This document shows positions 35,586 through 47,150 of a DNA stretch of 64,000 nucleotides, piece by piece (the stretch's first letter is position 1; every line of letters starts with the position of its first letter). The DNA comes from Pogostemon cablin (lineage: Eukaryota > Streptophyta > Magnoliopsida > Lamiales > Lamiaceae). The stretch lies in NCBI GenBank assembly GCA_023678885.1, contig CM042998.1:5645820-5709819 (forward strand), given 5' to 3'. The notes under the pieces were generated by a model. The model searched no databases and was not told the origin of the DNA. It saw nothing but the letters and a program-made list of their open reading frames with translations. The position numbers and the translations under genes are program-made.

Positions 35586-38500
35586 GCCATGTGTTTGTGG
35601 GAGACCATCAGGTCTACGCTTTATTTGACCCAGGTTCTGATAGGTCTTATATCCGAGATGATCTTACTGCGATCTTAGATTATCCTATCTCTCATTTGTC
35701 ACCTGGAATCATCGTTCATACCCCTCTTGGAGAGCGTCTAATTCGTGATTCAGTATTCCTTGGTTGTCCATTGAAGATCAAAGATGTCATTTTAGAGGCT
35801 GAATTGATACCATTGCCTTTGATTGATCTTGATGTTATTCTTGGCATGGATTGGCTTTCTTCTCATCATGCAATTCTCGATTGCCACGAGAAGCTTGTTA
35901 TTTTTCGTAGACCAGGATTCTCAGAACTTGTTTTTGAGGGTAAACTTCAAACGAGATCCCTCTCTTTTATTTCAATGTTGACTGCGCATAAATTAATGCG
36001 TAAGGGTTGTGAGGCATTCTTGGCATTTGTCATCGATACTTCTCTTTCTGAAACTAAACTAGATGACATCCCAATCGTGAATGAATTTCCTGATGTCTTT
36101 CCCGAAGACTTACCAGGACAACCTCCGAATCGAGAGATTGATTTTTCCATTGACTTACTTTCTGGAATCACACCTATATCGATTACTCCATATCGAATGT
36201 CGCCTGCTGAGCTTAAGGAACTCCAGACACAACTTGGGGAATTATTGGAGAAGGGTTTCATACGACCTAGCACATCTCCATGGGGTGCTCCAGTTCTTTT
36301 TGTCAAGAAGAAAGATGGATCACTTCGTCTATGTGTCGACTACCGTCAATTGAACAAGGTGACTATCAAGAACAAATATCCTCTTCCAAGAATCGATGAT
36401 CTGTTTGATCAATTGCAAGGAGCAACTGTGTTCTCAAAAATTGATTAGCGATCCGGTTATCACCAACTCAAGATTAGGGAATCTGATATCCCTAAGTCTG
36501 CTTTTCGAACCAGATACGGTCATTTTGAATTCTGTGTTATGCCTTTTGGACTCACAAATGCTCCTGCAGCTTTTATGGATCTTATGAATCGGGTCTTTCG
36601 GCCGTACTTAGATAAGTTTGTCATCATCTTCATTGATGACATTCTTATTTATTCTAAATCGGACGACGAGCATTCTCAGCATCTAAGAATTGCTCTGAAC
36701 ATTCTCAGAGAAAATCAGCTTTATGCTAAATTCTCGAAGTGTGAATTTTGGCTTCGCAAGGTAAGCTTTTTGGGTCATCACATTTCTAAAGAAGGAATCT
36801 ACGTCGATCCAGTGAAGATTCAAGCTATACTAGATTGGGAGCATCCAAAGAACGTGACAGAGATTCGTAGTTTTCTGGGATTAGCTGGATATTATCGACG
36901 GTTTGTCAAAGACTTTTCGTTATTGGCTTCATCTTTGACTAAATTGACTCGGAAAGGGATAAAATTTGAATGGAGTGAAGAATGCGAGGAAGCATTTCAA
37001 GAATTGAAAAGACGACTCGTTTCAGCTCCTATTCTTGCTTTGCCAGACCCAGCGATTGGAGAATTTACCATTTATAGCGACGCCTCGAGACAAGGATTAG
37101 GATGCGTTCTCATGCAAGAAGGAAAGGTTATTGCCTACGCTTCAAGGCAATTGAAGAAGAACGAAGAAAATTATCCTACACATGATTTAGAGTTGGCTGC
37201 AATCGTCTTTGCATTGAAGATATGGAGGCACTATCTGTATGGTGCAACTTGTCGGGTTTTCACTGATCACAAGAGCTTAAAGTATATCACCACGCAAAAG
37301 GAGCTCAACCTCAGACAAAGGCGATGGATGGAGTTGATTAGTGACTATGACTTAGTCATCGATTATCATCCTGGCAAGGCGAACGTTGTTGCAGATGCTC
37401 TGAGTAGAAAGTCTTCTACCTCACTTGCTTCAATTCAATCTTTTTATCTTCCTATGTTGGAGCAATTTAAATCTTTACACATTTCGCTCGATTGTGAAAA
37501 GTCTAATGATTCTGCCTTAATCGCCAAATTCGAGGTTAGACCTACCTTGTTCGAGAAAATTCGAGAAAGACAATCACACGATGTTTATTTACAACAGAAG
37601 ATGGCGAAGCTAAATCAAGGAAAAGAAACAGAATATCAAATTCGGGATGATGGACTTCTTACTTTTAAAAATCGTGTTTGTGTTCCATCAGAACTTGATG
37701 TTCGTAGAGCTATTCTTGAGGAAGCCCATTCTTCAGCCTATGCTATGCATCCTGGTAGTACCAAAATGTATAGAACACTTCGGGAGCATTATTGGTGGCC
37801 AGGTATGAAACGGGACACTACTGAATTTGTATCAAAGTGCTTATCTTGCCAACAGATTAAAGCGGAACACCAAAAACCAGCCGGCATGCTTCAACCACTA
37901 CCTATTCCTGAGTGAAAATGGGAAAACGTCACAATGGATTTTGTTTCTGGTTTACCTCGAACCCAAAAGGGTCATGACTCAATTTGGGTCATTGTCGATC
38001 GTCTGACGAAATCGGCACATTTCCTTCCAGTGCATACCAACGAATCTTTAGAGAAACTTGCCAAGTTATATGTCGATGAGATCGTGAGATTGCACGGAGT
38101 ACCAGTGTCAATCATATCTGACCGTGATCCAAGATTCACTTCCCGTTTTTGGCCTAGTCTGCAGAAAGCGCTAGGTACAAAATTACTATTCAGTACCTCG
38201 TTTCATCCACAGACTGATGGACAGTCAGAGAGAACTATACAGACACTAGAAGACATGTTACATGCAGTGGTGTTGAATTTGGGAAGTAGCTGGGATAAGT
38301 ACGTAACTTTGGTGGAGTTCGCTTATAACAACAGTTATCATTCAAGCATTGGAATGCCCCCGTACGAAGCTCTGTATGGCCGAAAGTGTCGAACACCACT
38401 CTTTTGAGATGAGGTTGGCAAGAGACAAATCGAACAAGTAGAGCTTATCGAAGATGCGAAGGCAAAAATACAACTTATTCGAGACAGACTTAAGGCAGCG

Positions 38501-39058
38501 CAAGATCGACAGAAAAGTTACGCAGATAATAGGAGGCGCGATTTGGAGTTTAATGAAGGAGACAAAGTTTTTCTGAAAGTTTCTCTATGGAAGGGCGTGT
38601 TGCGATTCCGCCATCGAGGAAAGTTGAGTCCAAGGTATATTGGCCCGTTTACGATCGTGCAAAGGATTGGTCGTGTCGCGTATCGACTTGAGCTACCATC
38701 AGAATTGTCGAAGATTCACGATGTCTTCCATGTCTCTATGCTTAGAAAATATGAACCAGATCCTTCGCACGTGCTCAAAGATCCCCCAGTTGTATTAAAG
38801 GAAAATCTATCGTACGAAGTACAACCTGTTCAAATTGTAGATCGCCGAGAGAAAATGCTTCGTAACAAATTCATTCCTATGGTGAGAATTCTATGGAGAA
38901 GTGATCAAATTGAAGAAGAAACATGGGAACCAGAGTCAGTCATGCGTCAACACCATCCAAATCTCTTTTTATCTCTAGGTACGTTTATGTTTCGAGGACG
39001 AAACTTTTTGGAGGAGGGGATACTTTATAATATCTTAGTTCAACTAGATTTTTTTTAG
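35586..39058 (+). pseudogene. chromovirus copy 1 Pol, three nonsense codons
   Basis: One frame throughout with stops at 36446 (in RT, after VFSKID), 37913 (TGG to TGA, before the integrase core) and 38405 (TGG to TGA). Domains in order: aspartic protease (LFDPGSDRSY), RT (YRQLNKVTIKNKYPLPRIDD; FIDDILIYSK), RNase H (FTIYSDASRQG), integrase HHCC region and DDE core (MDFVSGLPR; SDRDPRFTS; HPQTDGQSERT), chromodomain (RILWRSDQIEEETWEPE). The last ~10 codons run past the polypurine tract into the 3' LTR. Not functional as it stands. Confidence 0.92.
39010..39020 (+). other. polypurine tract
   Basis: GGAGGAGGGGA, then five bases TACTT before the LTR. Copy 2 has the same 5-nt spacer. Confidence 0.8.
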
Positions 39059-41322
39059 AAAGCCCAAAACCTATTTATTTATTTTATGGCCCAAAAGGCC
39101 AGCCCTATCTTAGCCCAACTAGATTTTGTTAGAAAGCCCAAAACCTAATTATTTATTTTTATGGCCCAAAAGGCCAGCCCAATTAAGTCCAACTATATTT
39201 TTTTTAGAAAGCCCAAATTTATTTATTTATTTATTTTGTGGCCCAAAGTTTCAGCCCACTTAAATGGCCTGATATATAATTATTAAGGCTAAAGTTAAAA
39301 AAAAAGAGAGAGAAGAACGGGAGAAGAAAAGCAAAAGAGGGGAAAGAAGAGAGGAAGAGGAGAAACCCTTGTTGATCAAATTCTCCCTTACAACCCTCAT
39401 CCTAGGTGGTTTTTAAGTTGTTTTGAGGTAAGTGGTGTGTGAATTAAGCTTCCTTCTTCCATGATTTTGTAATTTTGTGGGGTTTTTCTTTTTGGTATGT
39501 GGGTAATTTGCAGACTGTTCGAACTGATTTTGGCATAGCTATTGCCATCGAAACTTTGCAAACTTAATTTCTGTACGTAGCTGAACTCGTTAGCTTTCCG
39601 TAGCCACTTGAAACGCCTCAATCCGATTATTCTACAATTAGTTATGATTTTTCTCGTAAACTGCCGCTAGCTGGAAAATTTCAGAATTTTTATGTCGAAT
39701 TCAAACTTATTTTTTTTTATCGTTTCGTTTAGTTAATGTATTGAAACGGTTATATGGGATTGGGAACTAATGTTATAGAGTTACATGCCATTTTTATTTA
39801 ATATCGACTCGTTCGAACTCGATTAGGATTTGTTTTTAGCAATGAAAGGGATGTTAACGCTAATAGTTAGTTATATTTAATTTGTCTTTAATTGCTCATC
39901 TCCTTTCTAGGTAAAGAACCATCGACGAAGGGCAAGGGACCGACTTCAGATTCCGGAGAGAGTTAATCACTTCCTTGTGAGTTGATAATTCGGGAACGCC
40001 TTCTCTTGTGGGAAGTGTGGACCCTCGATAAATGTGCATTTATTTTAGTTTTAGTTAATTGATAAGAAAATTATTTGGTATTATGTTATGTGGTAAAGAG
40101 CCTGATTGGCTCGATTGCTCTGGTTAGAGTCATGTTAGTCATTTTATGAGTATTATTGATTTCTGGTTATTCTTGTGTGCCAATTAAGACTCTAACTTGA
40201 GTCGTTATTCATCTTATGATGCACATGCATATGTATGCCTGGTACCAAGGTTAAGTAGCCCGAATTGGTCACGGTTCGGGTGAGTTGGAGCGACATTGAT
40301 TAAGTAGCCCGAATTGTCGCGGTTCGGGTGAGTTAGAGTGACAACCAAGTTGCCCGTGATTGGCAAACCTGGGTGAGTTAGATCTAACGGGGCACCTGTC
40401 CATTTGCCAAATACTGATACTCTGGAGGGTGATCGTTAGATGGATCAGTCTATTATAGGCTCAGTCAACGTCACCGGTGTGGGACATGCATGTCATATAT
40501 GTTTATATGTTTGATCATTTCAAGTATTCACGTCGATATTGAATTGTGAACTTTAGCACTTGGCGTATTGAGAAAGAATATTAATGTGCATTTTATCTAG
40601 AGTAACGGTGACGGGCTTGGACTGTATCTCGACGGAGAGCTCAGTTCGAGGAGGATATTGACTACCCACGCGTCTTTTATGTGATAACATGTTGTTTGAA
40701 CTAATTGTGTTATTCATAAATGTGCACTAAGGTTTTTATTTTCATTAATATGTACACTGAGTGAGAATAATTATTGTGGGACGAATTGTGGGATTTTATG
40801 TTATGAACCGCGAGTGGGAGTACATGCTTCGTATAAGGGTCGGGGTGACCGGCTTATCACCTCACTGAGCTAGTGGTTTTGCTCACCCCCATCATTCTTT
40901 CCTTTTCAGGCTGTTGATATCGTTTTGGTTGGAGGTTTGCCTATCGTTTGCTCATCATCCAATCCGTGTTTTGGGTACTTTCTCTTTTATGTAAATTGAC
41001 GGATTCATTGGCGAGATTTATAGTTTATATTTGGTGACCCCCTTGATGTTCTTTTTGTATCTTCGCGATGTTATATCGTTCATGTATATTTTCTTTAAAC
41101 TAAGTTACACCGTTTAATTTTGTACCTTTGTAAATCTTTGTTGATACTTTATGAGATGATGTCCTCGGGTTGTTCCCGTTGTTATCAGTTGTTCAGTTCT
41201 ACAGGTACTTGATAGCAAGCCTTACGTTTTCTATAAACTTTGTGGAGTGGAGTGCACCCATTCTATGAAATTTATGGTTAACGTGGCGGTTGTCGCGCTC
41301 TGTCTGGGGTCGGGGCGTGACA
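39026..41322 (+). repeat. chromovirus copy 1, 3' LTR
   Basis: Nearly identical to 31574-33871, including the tandem U3 units and candidate leader intron. Ends GGGGCGTGACA, followed by the duplicated target CTCCA. Confidence 0.95.
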
Positions 41323-41616
41323 CTCCATCTCATAATACTTTTCACGTTTACTGTTCCACGTTGTTTAAGAAAATGCGCACTTTTTGACCAACTTTATTGA
41401 CTTTGGAGGGTATTGTGGTATTTTTAGATAATAAAAGAGTATAAAGTAATGATATGTGTGAAAAATGAGTGGCAAATTTGAAATTAAATGAACTTTTGAG
41501 GTTGTTAGATAAAGTGATGTTTTATTTTTTGGGTTACGAAAAGTTTTGTGGAACAAACAAATGAGGAAATTATAAAAGGTTTTATGGGATGGAGGGAGTA
41601 TTATACTATGCAAATA

Positions 41617-41877
41617 CTTCCTCCATCCCGGAGATATTGACGTTTTTTTTGCACAGAAATTAAAGAGTATAATAATTTAATGCAAAGTGAAGTGGGAGAA
41701 ATAATATTTAATATGCAGTAGGTAGTTGTATTATTAGTGAGTGTGAAGTGTGCGTGGACCCATGTAAATAAATAAATTATTTTTGTGTGGGTCCCATGTT
41801 CTTAGAAATGAAATATGTCAATTTTTGTGGGACAACTCAAAAAGAAAAGTGTGTCAATATCTTTGGGATTGATGGAG
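41617..41877. mobile_element. Stowaway-type MITE, 261 bp
   Basis: Left CTTCCTCCATCCCGGAG and right (reverse complement CTCCATCAATCCCAAAG), TA on both sides. It lies 18 bp from the split MITE. Confidence 0.8.
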
Positions 41878-41923
41878 TACTATATAATAGTATAACACTT
41901 CATTCTATATTTAATGTAATATA

Positions 41924-42145
41924 CTCCCTCCATCTCACACCAAGGGTGCATTTTTTTTGCATGTGGATTAATGAGTATTATTATTTAATGTGTAGTAGGT
42001 AGTTGTATTAGTGGGAGTGTGTGCTCCATATTTTAATTGTATTAGTGGGTGAGTGTGTGACCCATGTATATAAAAAATGAAAGGGGATCATTTGGGTGAG
42101 ACAACCAAAATAAAAAAAAAGATCATTTGGGCGTGATGGATGGAG
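41924..42145. mobile_element. Stowaway-type MITE, 222 bp
   Basis: Left CTCCCTCCATCTCACACC and right (reverse complement CTCCATCCATCACGCCC), TA on both sides, interior TTTTTTTGCATGTGG hallmark. Confidence 0.85.
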
Positions 42146-42147
42146 TA

Positions 42148-43815
42148 ATGTTATCTTATATTGGTTGATATTTTATATCATACTATAATATTTCACATGT
42201 GCATGAATAACGCTTTAATGTTATGGATTGGGTTTTAAAATTGTACTAGTACAGTGACAGCGAGAGAAGCGGGTAATCGTATTTTATTATTTATTTATTA
42301 TTTTAAAATTTATATTTTTTTAATAAAATCAATCATATTAATTTATGATAAAGAAAGTTTTTTACATTTTTAATTTTTATAAAAGAGCATCGGAACATTT
42401 GTTACTTATTAGAATCATAAACTTACCGTAATTAGGATGTATAAAACTCTTAATTGAGTAATTTAATTCATTGTATTATAATAAAAATAATTTAAGGATT
42501 AGTATGCGTCATTAAAATATGTATATGTGTGTATTTGACCGTGTAAAATATTACTTCCGAAGAAAAAGAATAAATAAATAAATAAGATTATAGAAAAATA
42601 TTATGCTCCCCCTTATAAATCAGACACTAGCATCCCAAATCAAATCAAAAGATGAGAATGAAAAATAAATTAAAATAAAATACCCAAGAAACACACATTT
42701 ACTAAGTTTAAGAATGTAATAAATATTAAGTATGAAGAATTAATAACAATATATAGACAAATAATAATGTAAATCAGTAAACCTTGCATCTTGATTTTAT
42801 CAAAAAATATTCTTACTTTACAAAGTAGAATTGAGGCTCAAGTTTGAAGCAACTTTAAATTCATTTTATTCATCTTAACTTATGATATCTATTCACTCTA
42901 ATAATAATATAATTATTTATTAATTTTTTATAATTTAAAGCTTTACTTTCAAGTGAGGTAACATATAAAACAAAAATAAATAATCACAATATATTTAATC
43001 ATAATTATGTGTAACGAAAAGTTGGTGGTAGTTCATGACATTAAAACAAATAAATTAAATAGACTTAATAACAAATTAAATAAGTTCAATATAATTTATA
43101 TATACATTAAAATCAAATTCAAAGTAATTAAAAATATGACAATGTTATTATACACACGGCAATTCTAGTCCTCTCTCTAAATATTACTCCATGAACCTCG
43201 AATGCTACACAAAATTACGTGAGATAATAGAATTGATATTTTTTTTTATTTAATATAAAAAATTTATGAATAATATTAACTTAATTAAATATCTTTTTAA
43301 TTCAATTAATATAGTTTTACCCATTTATATAATTATGCTTCTTAAAAAACTCAATACTATGTTTTATAAATATATACAATTATAAGTCTAATAAAAACTT
43401 TAAATCAATATATTAAAAAAATTATATCCCATTCATATTAAAATTGAAAGAAAAATTGATTATGTGAAAATTGGGCTTACTAAGATAATTGGTATGGATA
43501 AATTTTAATTTTTTATTAAATTTTAAACCCAACTCAATTAAAATTTTTTATTTGAAGGAACAAAAAGATAAAAGAATGCTTATGTTGAGCTTTGAACCCA
43601 TGACCTTTGTATAATTAATCAATCAATAATATTTTGACACCTCACAAATTCACAAAAATCATAAATACTTAATTAATCTAATCATGACATTTCACACTTT
43701 TCAAATTTAATTTTGAAAACTTATTTTGTTTTAATATATAAAAGAGATTACTTTTACTATATATCCGCATCAAAATTTTACTAGGTTTGAACCGAATTCA
43801 ATTACAGGTATCTAG
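42148..43815. other. AT-rich intergenic, no gene
   Basis: Long AT-rich stretch without ORFs over 60 codons. If the candidate Helitron end at 43840 is real, part of this region would be the element's body. I could not find a matching 5' end. Confidence 0.35.
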
Positions 43816-43819
43816 ATTC

Positions 43820-43840
43820 GTGCAATTTGATGCACACTAG
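43820..43840 (+). mobile_element. candidate Helitron 3' end
   Basis: A GTGCA/TGCAC hairpin (43820-43835) is followed 5 nt later by CTAG and then T, the pattern of plant Helitron 3' termini. Weak, because the hairpin is short and no 5' TC end is identified. Confidence 0.3.
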
Positions 43841-43889
43841 TTTTGTATTGAAATTTTTATTTAAGGAAGTAATAAATAAATTTAAAATA

Positions 43890-44179
43890 CTCCCTCCGTC
43901 TCGAGTATTTTTATCCGTTTGTATAGGCACGGAAATTAAGACGTTTTATTTTTTTAATATATAATATAAGAGAAAGTAGGGATAAATTAGTAATTTAAAA
44001 AGAAAAAGTGAATAAAGTTATTGGGAATGATGAATAAAGTGTAAAAAAATAATTAAAATTGTTGGAATTGTAAAAAGTAGATAATAAAATATTATATATT
44101 TTTGCCAAAAATAAAATGGGTAAAAATACTTGAGACACCTCAAAATGAAAAGTGAATAAAAATAAGTGGATGAAGGGAG
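43890..44179. mobile_element. Stowaway-type MITE, 290 bp
   Basis: Left CTCCCTCCGTCTCGAG and right (reverse complement CTCCCTTCATCCACTT), TA on both sides. Confidence 0.8.
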
Positions 44180-44181
44180 TA

Positions 44182-44861
44182 CAATATTATAAAAGGTGTC
44201 AACTATAGGGAATAGGGATGTAATCATAATAAAAACACCATTAATTCATTTGTCAACACAAAAAAAGTGGGACGGCACTGTAGAGGACGAATTTTCCAAT
44301 GTAGTCCAAAAGGGTAAAATGGTCTTATTCCGGAAAAGCACACACCCTCATAGGCGCGCATTCCATAATTCATAGGATAGCACCTTTTCCACGATTTTCA
44401 AAAAGAAAAATAATAATATTAAAAAAAAATAGAAGGATCTGGCACTATCCATCCCTTCCATGGACATTTCTCTCCTCCCGTATTAGTCTTTCTATTTTAA
44501 ATTTTATAATTAACATATAGAATATAATCAAATTTAGAGTTAAAATTTAGAGTTATTATGTAGTAAGATTGGTGTATCAATGGATCCAGAAGTTTATAGA
44601 ATAACACTGAGAGTGTAGTATACAGTTATTAAATTTATTTTTAATTATTTTATTTTATTAAAGATTAAATAAAAATATTATTTAACGTATATAAGTGTCT
44701 TATATAATTGTAATTTTGTGTGTAGATTTTTTATTTTTATTTTTTTTTCAGTAATTAATGGAACGGAGAGAACATATTTTAAAATATTTTAAAATGAAAA
44801 TATAAAAAATAAGGAAAAAGGTGGCATTTTCTTCAGTCGATTAGTATCACTAGCCAATGAG
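44182..44861. other. upstream flank of SRC2-like, no gene
   Basis: AT-rich, no ORF. A less AT-rich patch at 44250-44400 has no recognisable motif. Confidence 0.4.
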
Positions 44862-44863
44862 TA

Positions 44864-45075
44864 CTCCCTCCGTCCCGGTCAAATAATATTATTTGTTTTT
44901 TGCACATAAATTAAGGAGTATTATTATTTTAGATAAAATGAGTAAGTGTATTAGAGAGATGTAATGGATAATGGTAGACCATTGATGGACCCTTTTCACT
45001 AAAATAGGAAAATTGTTCAATTAGAACGGAACAATCAATATGATAAAATATTCTATTTGGGTGGGATGGATGGAG
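44864..45075. mobile_element. Stowaway-type MITE in SRC2-like promoter
   Basis: Left CTCCCTCCGTCCCGGTC and right (reverse complement CTCCATCCATCCCACCC), TA on both sides, interior TTTTTTGCACATAAATTAAG. It ends 65 bp before the TATA box of the next gene. Confidence 0.85.
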
Positions 45076-45139
45076 TAACGTATATTAAGAGAAGTAAAAT
45101 AAAGAATGTAATCGAAAAAATGGACGTGGATTTCCACCC

Positions 45140-45147
45140 TATATATA
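45140..45147 (+). promoter_or_regulatory. TATA box of SRC2-like gene
   Basis: TATATATA in CCCTATATATACCC, 52-59 bp upstream of the ATG, implying a short 5' UTR of roughly 25 nt. Confidence 0.7.
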
Positions 45148-45198
45148 CCCTCCCCACCTTAACTGCACCATCATATCCATTTATTTATTAAATTAAAA

Positions 45199-46062
45199 AT
45201 GGGGTCACGCTACGACCTGGAAATTACTATTACCTCCGCCAAGGATCTCAAAAACGTCAACTGGCGCCACGGCAAAATCAAGCCATACGCCGTCGTATGG
45301 ATCGACCCCGCCAAGAAGTGCTCCACCCACGTCGACGACGACGGCGATACCTCGCCGCACTGGGACGAGAAGCTTACCATCCCCTTCTCCTCTCCGATCG
45401 ACGACTCCACGCTCCACATCGACATAGTCCACGCCAACGCCGCCGAGGACACCAAGCCGCTCATCGGATCCGCCAAGCTCCCCCTCCGCGACGTCGTCGA
45501 CGACGTCGGATTGGACAGCTGGACCGATAAAACTCTCGAACTCAAACGCCCCTCCGGCCGCCCGCACGGGAAGGTGGAGGTTAGCGTCAGCGTACGCGAA
45601 CCAAGCTATCGTGCGCCGGATCCCTACTACGCGCCACCACATGGCGTCCCTCCTCCGGGGACTAGGGATTACGCGCCGTACGGGAATCCCTACAGTACGG
45701 CTTCGGCGTACGGTGCTCCGCCGTCGGGTTATCCGGCTTACGGTGCTCCTCCGTCGGGTTACCCGGCCTATGGCGCTCCGTCGTCCGGGTACGCTCCGTA
45801 CGGTGCTCCGCCGTCGAGCTACCCAGCGTACGGTGCTCCGCCGAGTTACGGCGAAGGCGGGCACTACGGGCAGGGTTACGGGGAGGAGAAAAAGAATAGT
45901 AAGTTTGGGGGAATGGGGACGGGATTGGCTGTGGGTGCGGTAGCAGGGGCGTTGGGTGGACTCGCATTGGCGGAGGGTGTGGATGCGCTGGAGGACAAGA
46001 TTGCTGATGACGTGGCTGATCAAGTGGAGGATGACTTGGGTTACGATGGAGATGATTTTTAG
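45199..46062 (+). CDS. SRC2: SRC2-like C2-domain protein (single exon)
   Basis: A 287-residue protein of the SRC2 (cold-regulated) family. It has a C2 lipid-binding domain (about residues 4-125; DLEITITSAKDLKNVNW, KIKPYAVVWID, SPHWDEKLTIPF). Next comes a Pro/Tyr/Gly-rich region (135-220) with about five tandem YPAYGAPPSG-type repeats. Then follow a Lys-rich point, a Gly/Ala hydrophobic segment (GMGTGLAVGAVAGALGGLAL, about 243-262) that could insert in a membrane, and an acidic tail ending DDF. Family members associate with ER/vacuole or plasma membranes in Ca2+ and cold signalling; the role here is inferred. The start is the first ATG after the TATA box. The gene is much GC-richer than its flanks, so long overlapping ORFs in other frames are artefacts. 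Confidence 0.93.
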   Translation: MGSRYDLEITITSAKDLKNVNWRHGKIKPYAVVWIDPAKKCSTHVDDDGDTSPHWDEKLTIPFSSPIDDSTLHIDIVHANAAEDTKPLIGSAKLPLRDVVDDVGLDSWTDKTLELKRPSGRPHGKVEVSVSVREPSYRAPDPYYAPPHGVPPPGTRDYAPYGNPYSTASAYGAPPSGYPAYGAPPSGYPAYGAPSSGYAPYGAPPSSYPAYGAPPSYGEGGHYGQGYGEEKKNSKFGGMGTGLAVGAVAGALGGLALAEGVDALEDKIADDVADQVEDDLGYDGDDF

Positions 46063-46530
46063 GAACTCGATTCTCCATTTTTTAAAATCATTTTAAATTA
46101 ATATAAGCATATGAGTTTGAGGTTTTCTGATGCTTTCTTTATCTTGAAAATGAAATGTTGAAAAATATGAATGAAATTGAAGAATCCTATTCTCAGCATC
46201 TCATAATTTAATTCTACATCACTAAAATTTGGGTAGCGAAAGTAGACATATTACATCTTGATATGTTTGTCATTTCCACTCACCAAAAATGATTCAATCT
46301 CCATTATTAGCTGCTTGACTTTGGGAATCCCAATTCTTGTAGAGAAGGTGTTAACAAAGTAAGGAATCAAGCATTTTCTTTGGCATTATTCTTTGTGCTT
46401 CGATGAATAAAATGGTAAGTAGGCCTCGTACATATTTTATCTTCACATATTGACATTTATCGATATTAAAAAAAGTTGCGTTTTAAATTAATTTTGGTAT
46501 AACATGGTACTTCAGAATAAAAAATAAAGA
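46063..46530. other. 3' flank of SRC2-like gene
   Basis: The first ~150 bp are probably 3' UTR. The rest is AT-rich without ORFs. Confidence 0.4.
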
Positions 46531-46838
46531 CAAATTCTCTTGTGAGACATTACATATGTGAGACGGTTTATGAGACGTGTTAAAATATACATATTATATA
46601 GATAAAGTATGTTTAAGGGTTGTTAAAGTATGTTTTTTAAAATATGATAAATGATGAATTAAAGAGTTGTTTTTTAAAATATGATAAATGATGAATTAAA
46701 GTATAATTTTAGGGTGTTATAATATGATTCATTATTGATATATTTTAACTATAAATAAACATATTTTATCTATATAATAATCATATTTTAGTAATTAGTC
46801 AACATGTCTCACAATCGTCTCACAAGAGAGTTTCTCAA
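46531..46838. mobile_element. foldback MITE, GAGAC-type ends
   Basis: Left arm ATTCTCTTGTGAGACATTAC and right arm (reverse complement) ACTCTCTTGTGAGACGATTG are inverted. The centre has a tandem pair of TTTTTAAAATATGATAAATG-led units (about 46636 and 46667). Related in its GTGAGAC words to the foldbacks at 28502 and 6653. Confidence 0.55.
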
Positions 46839-47150
46839 AAATAAATTATAAAATTTGTCTCACAAAAAGCCCGTATCACAAGTGAGTTTCTAAAAATAAA
46901 TTATAAAATGTATTATGAGGGATAAAAATTAATGACAAATTTGAAATTAAATTATATTATAAAATTATTGGGTTTAGTGATATTTTTTCTTTTTAAGGGT
47001 CTTAAAGTAGAAAAGTGAAGATGATTTATAGACATGAAATATCAATCCTTTCAAATTGAACGCTTTCCTTTTGAAAGGATAGATTATCAACCCCAAAAAA
47101 TACTTAACATGCATAAGAAAACATTTAGATTAAAATATTTTTAATTAATA

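Larger units (their letters stand above)
31574..41322 (+). mobile_element. Ty3/gypsy chromovirus, Tekay/Del-like, copy 1
   Basis: A 9749-bp full-length element with LTRs 31574-33871 and 39026-41322 (2298 and 2297 bp) and 5-bp duplication CTCCA (31569-31573 and 41323-41327). PBS is at 33879-33890 and polypurine tract at 39010-39020. Gag, PR, RT, RNase H, IN and chromodomain are in chromovirus order. About 11 LTR differences by eye (~0.5%) mean a recent insertion. Even so, it carries one frameshift and three stops. Copy 2 is at 47635-57396 in the opposite orientation. Confidence 0.97.
31565..41598. mobile_element. Stowaway-type MITE split by the chromovirus
   Basis: The left nine bases CTCCCTCCA lie at 31565-31573 after TA. 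The rest runs from the duplicated CTCCA at 41323 to the right end ATGGAGGGAG (41589-41598) before TA. The chromovirus at 31574-41322 inserted nine bases into the MITE. Removing it and one duplication leaves a ~285-bp element. Confidence 0.8.

Noticed and set aside
35591..36448. Pol of copy 1 starting at its own start codon after Gag
   Set aside because: The first codon of that frame is GTG and there is no upstream ATG. Splicing of the preceding segment explains the frame better.
45205..46023. Long antisense and alternate-frame ORFs over the SRC2-like gene
   Set aside because: GC-rich repetitive coding sequence opens other frames by composition. Only the plus-strand frame gives a C2 domain.
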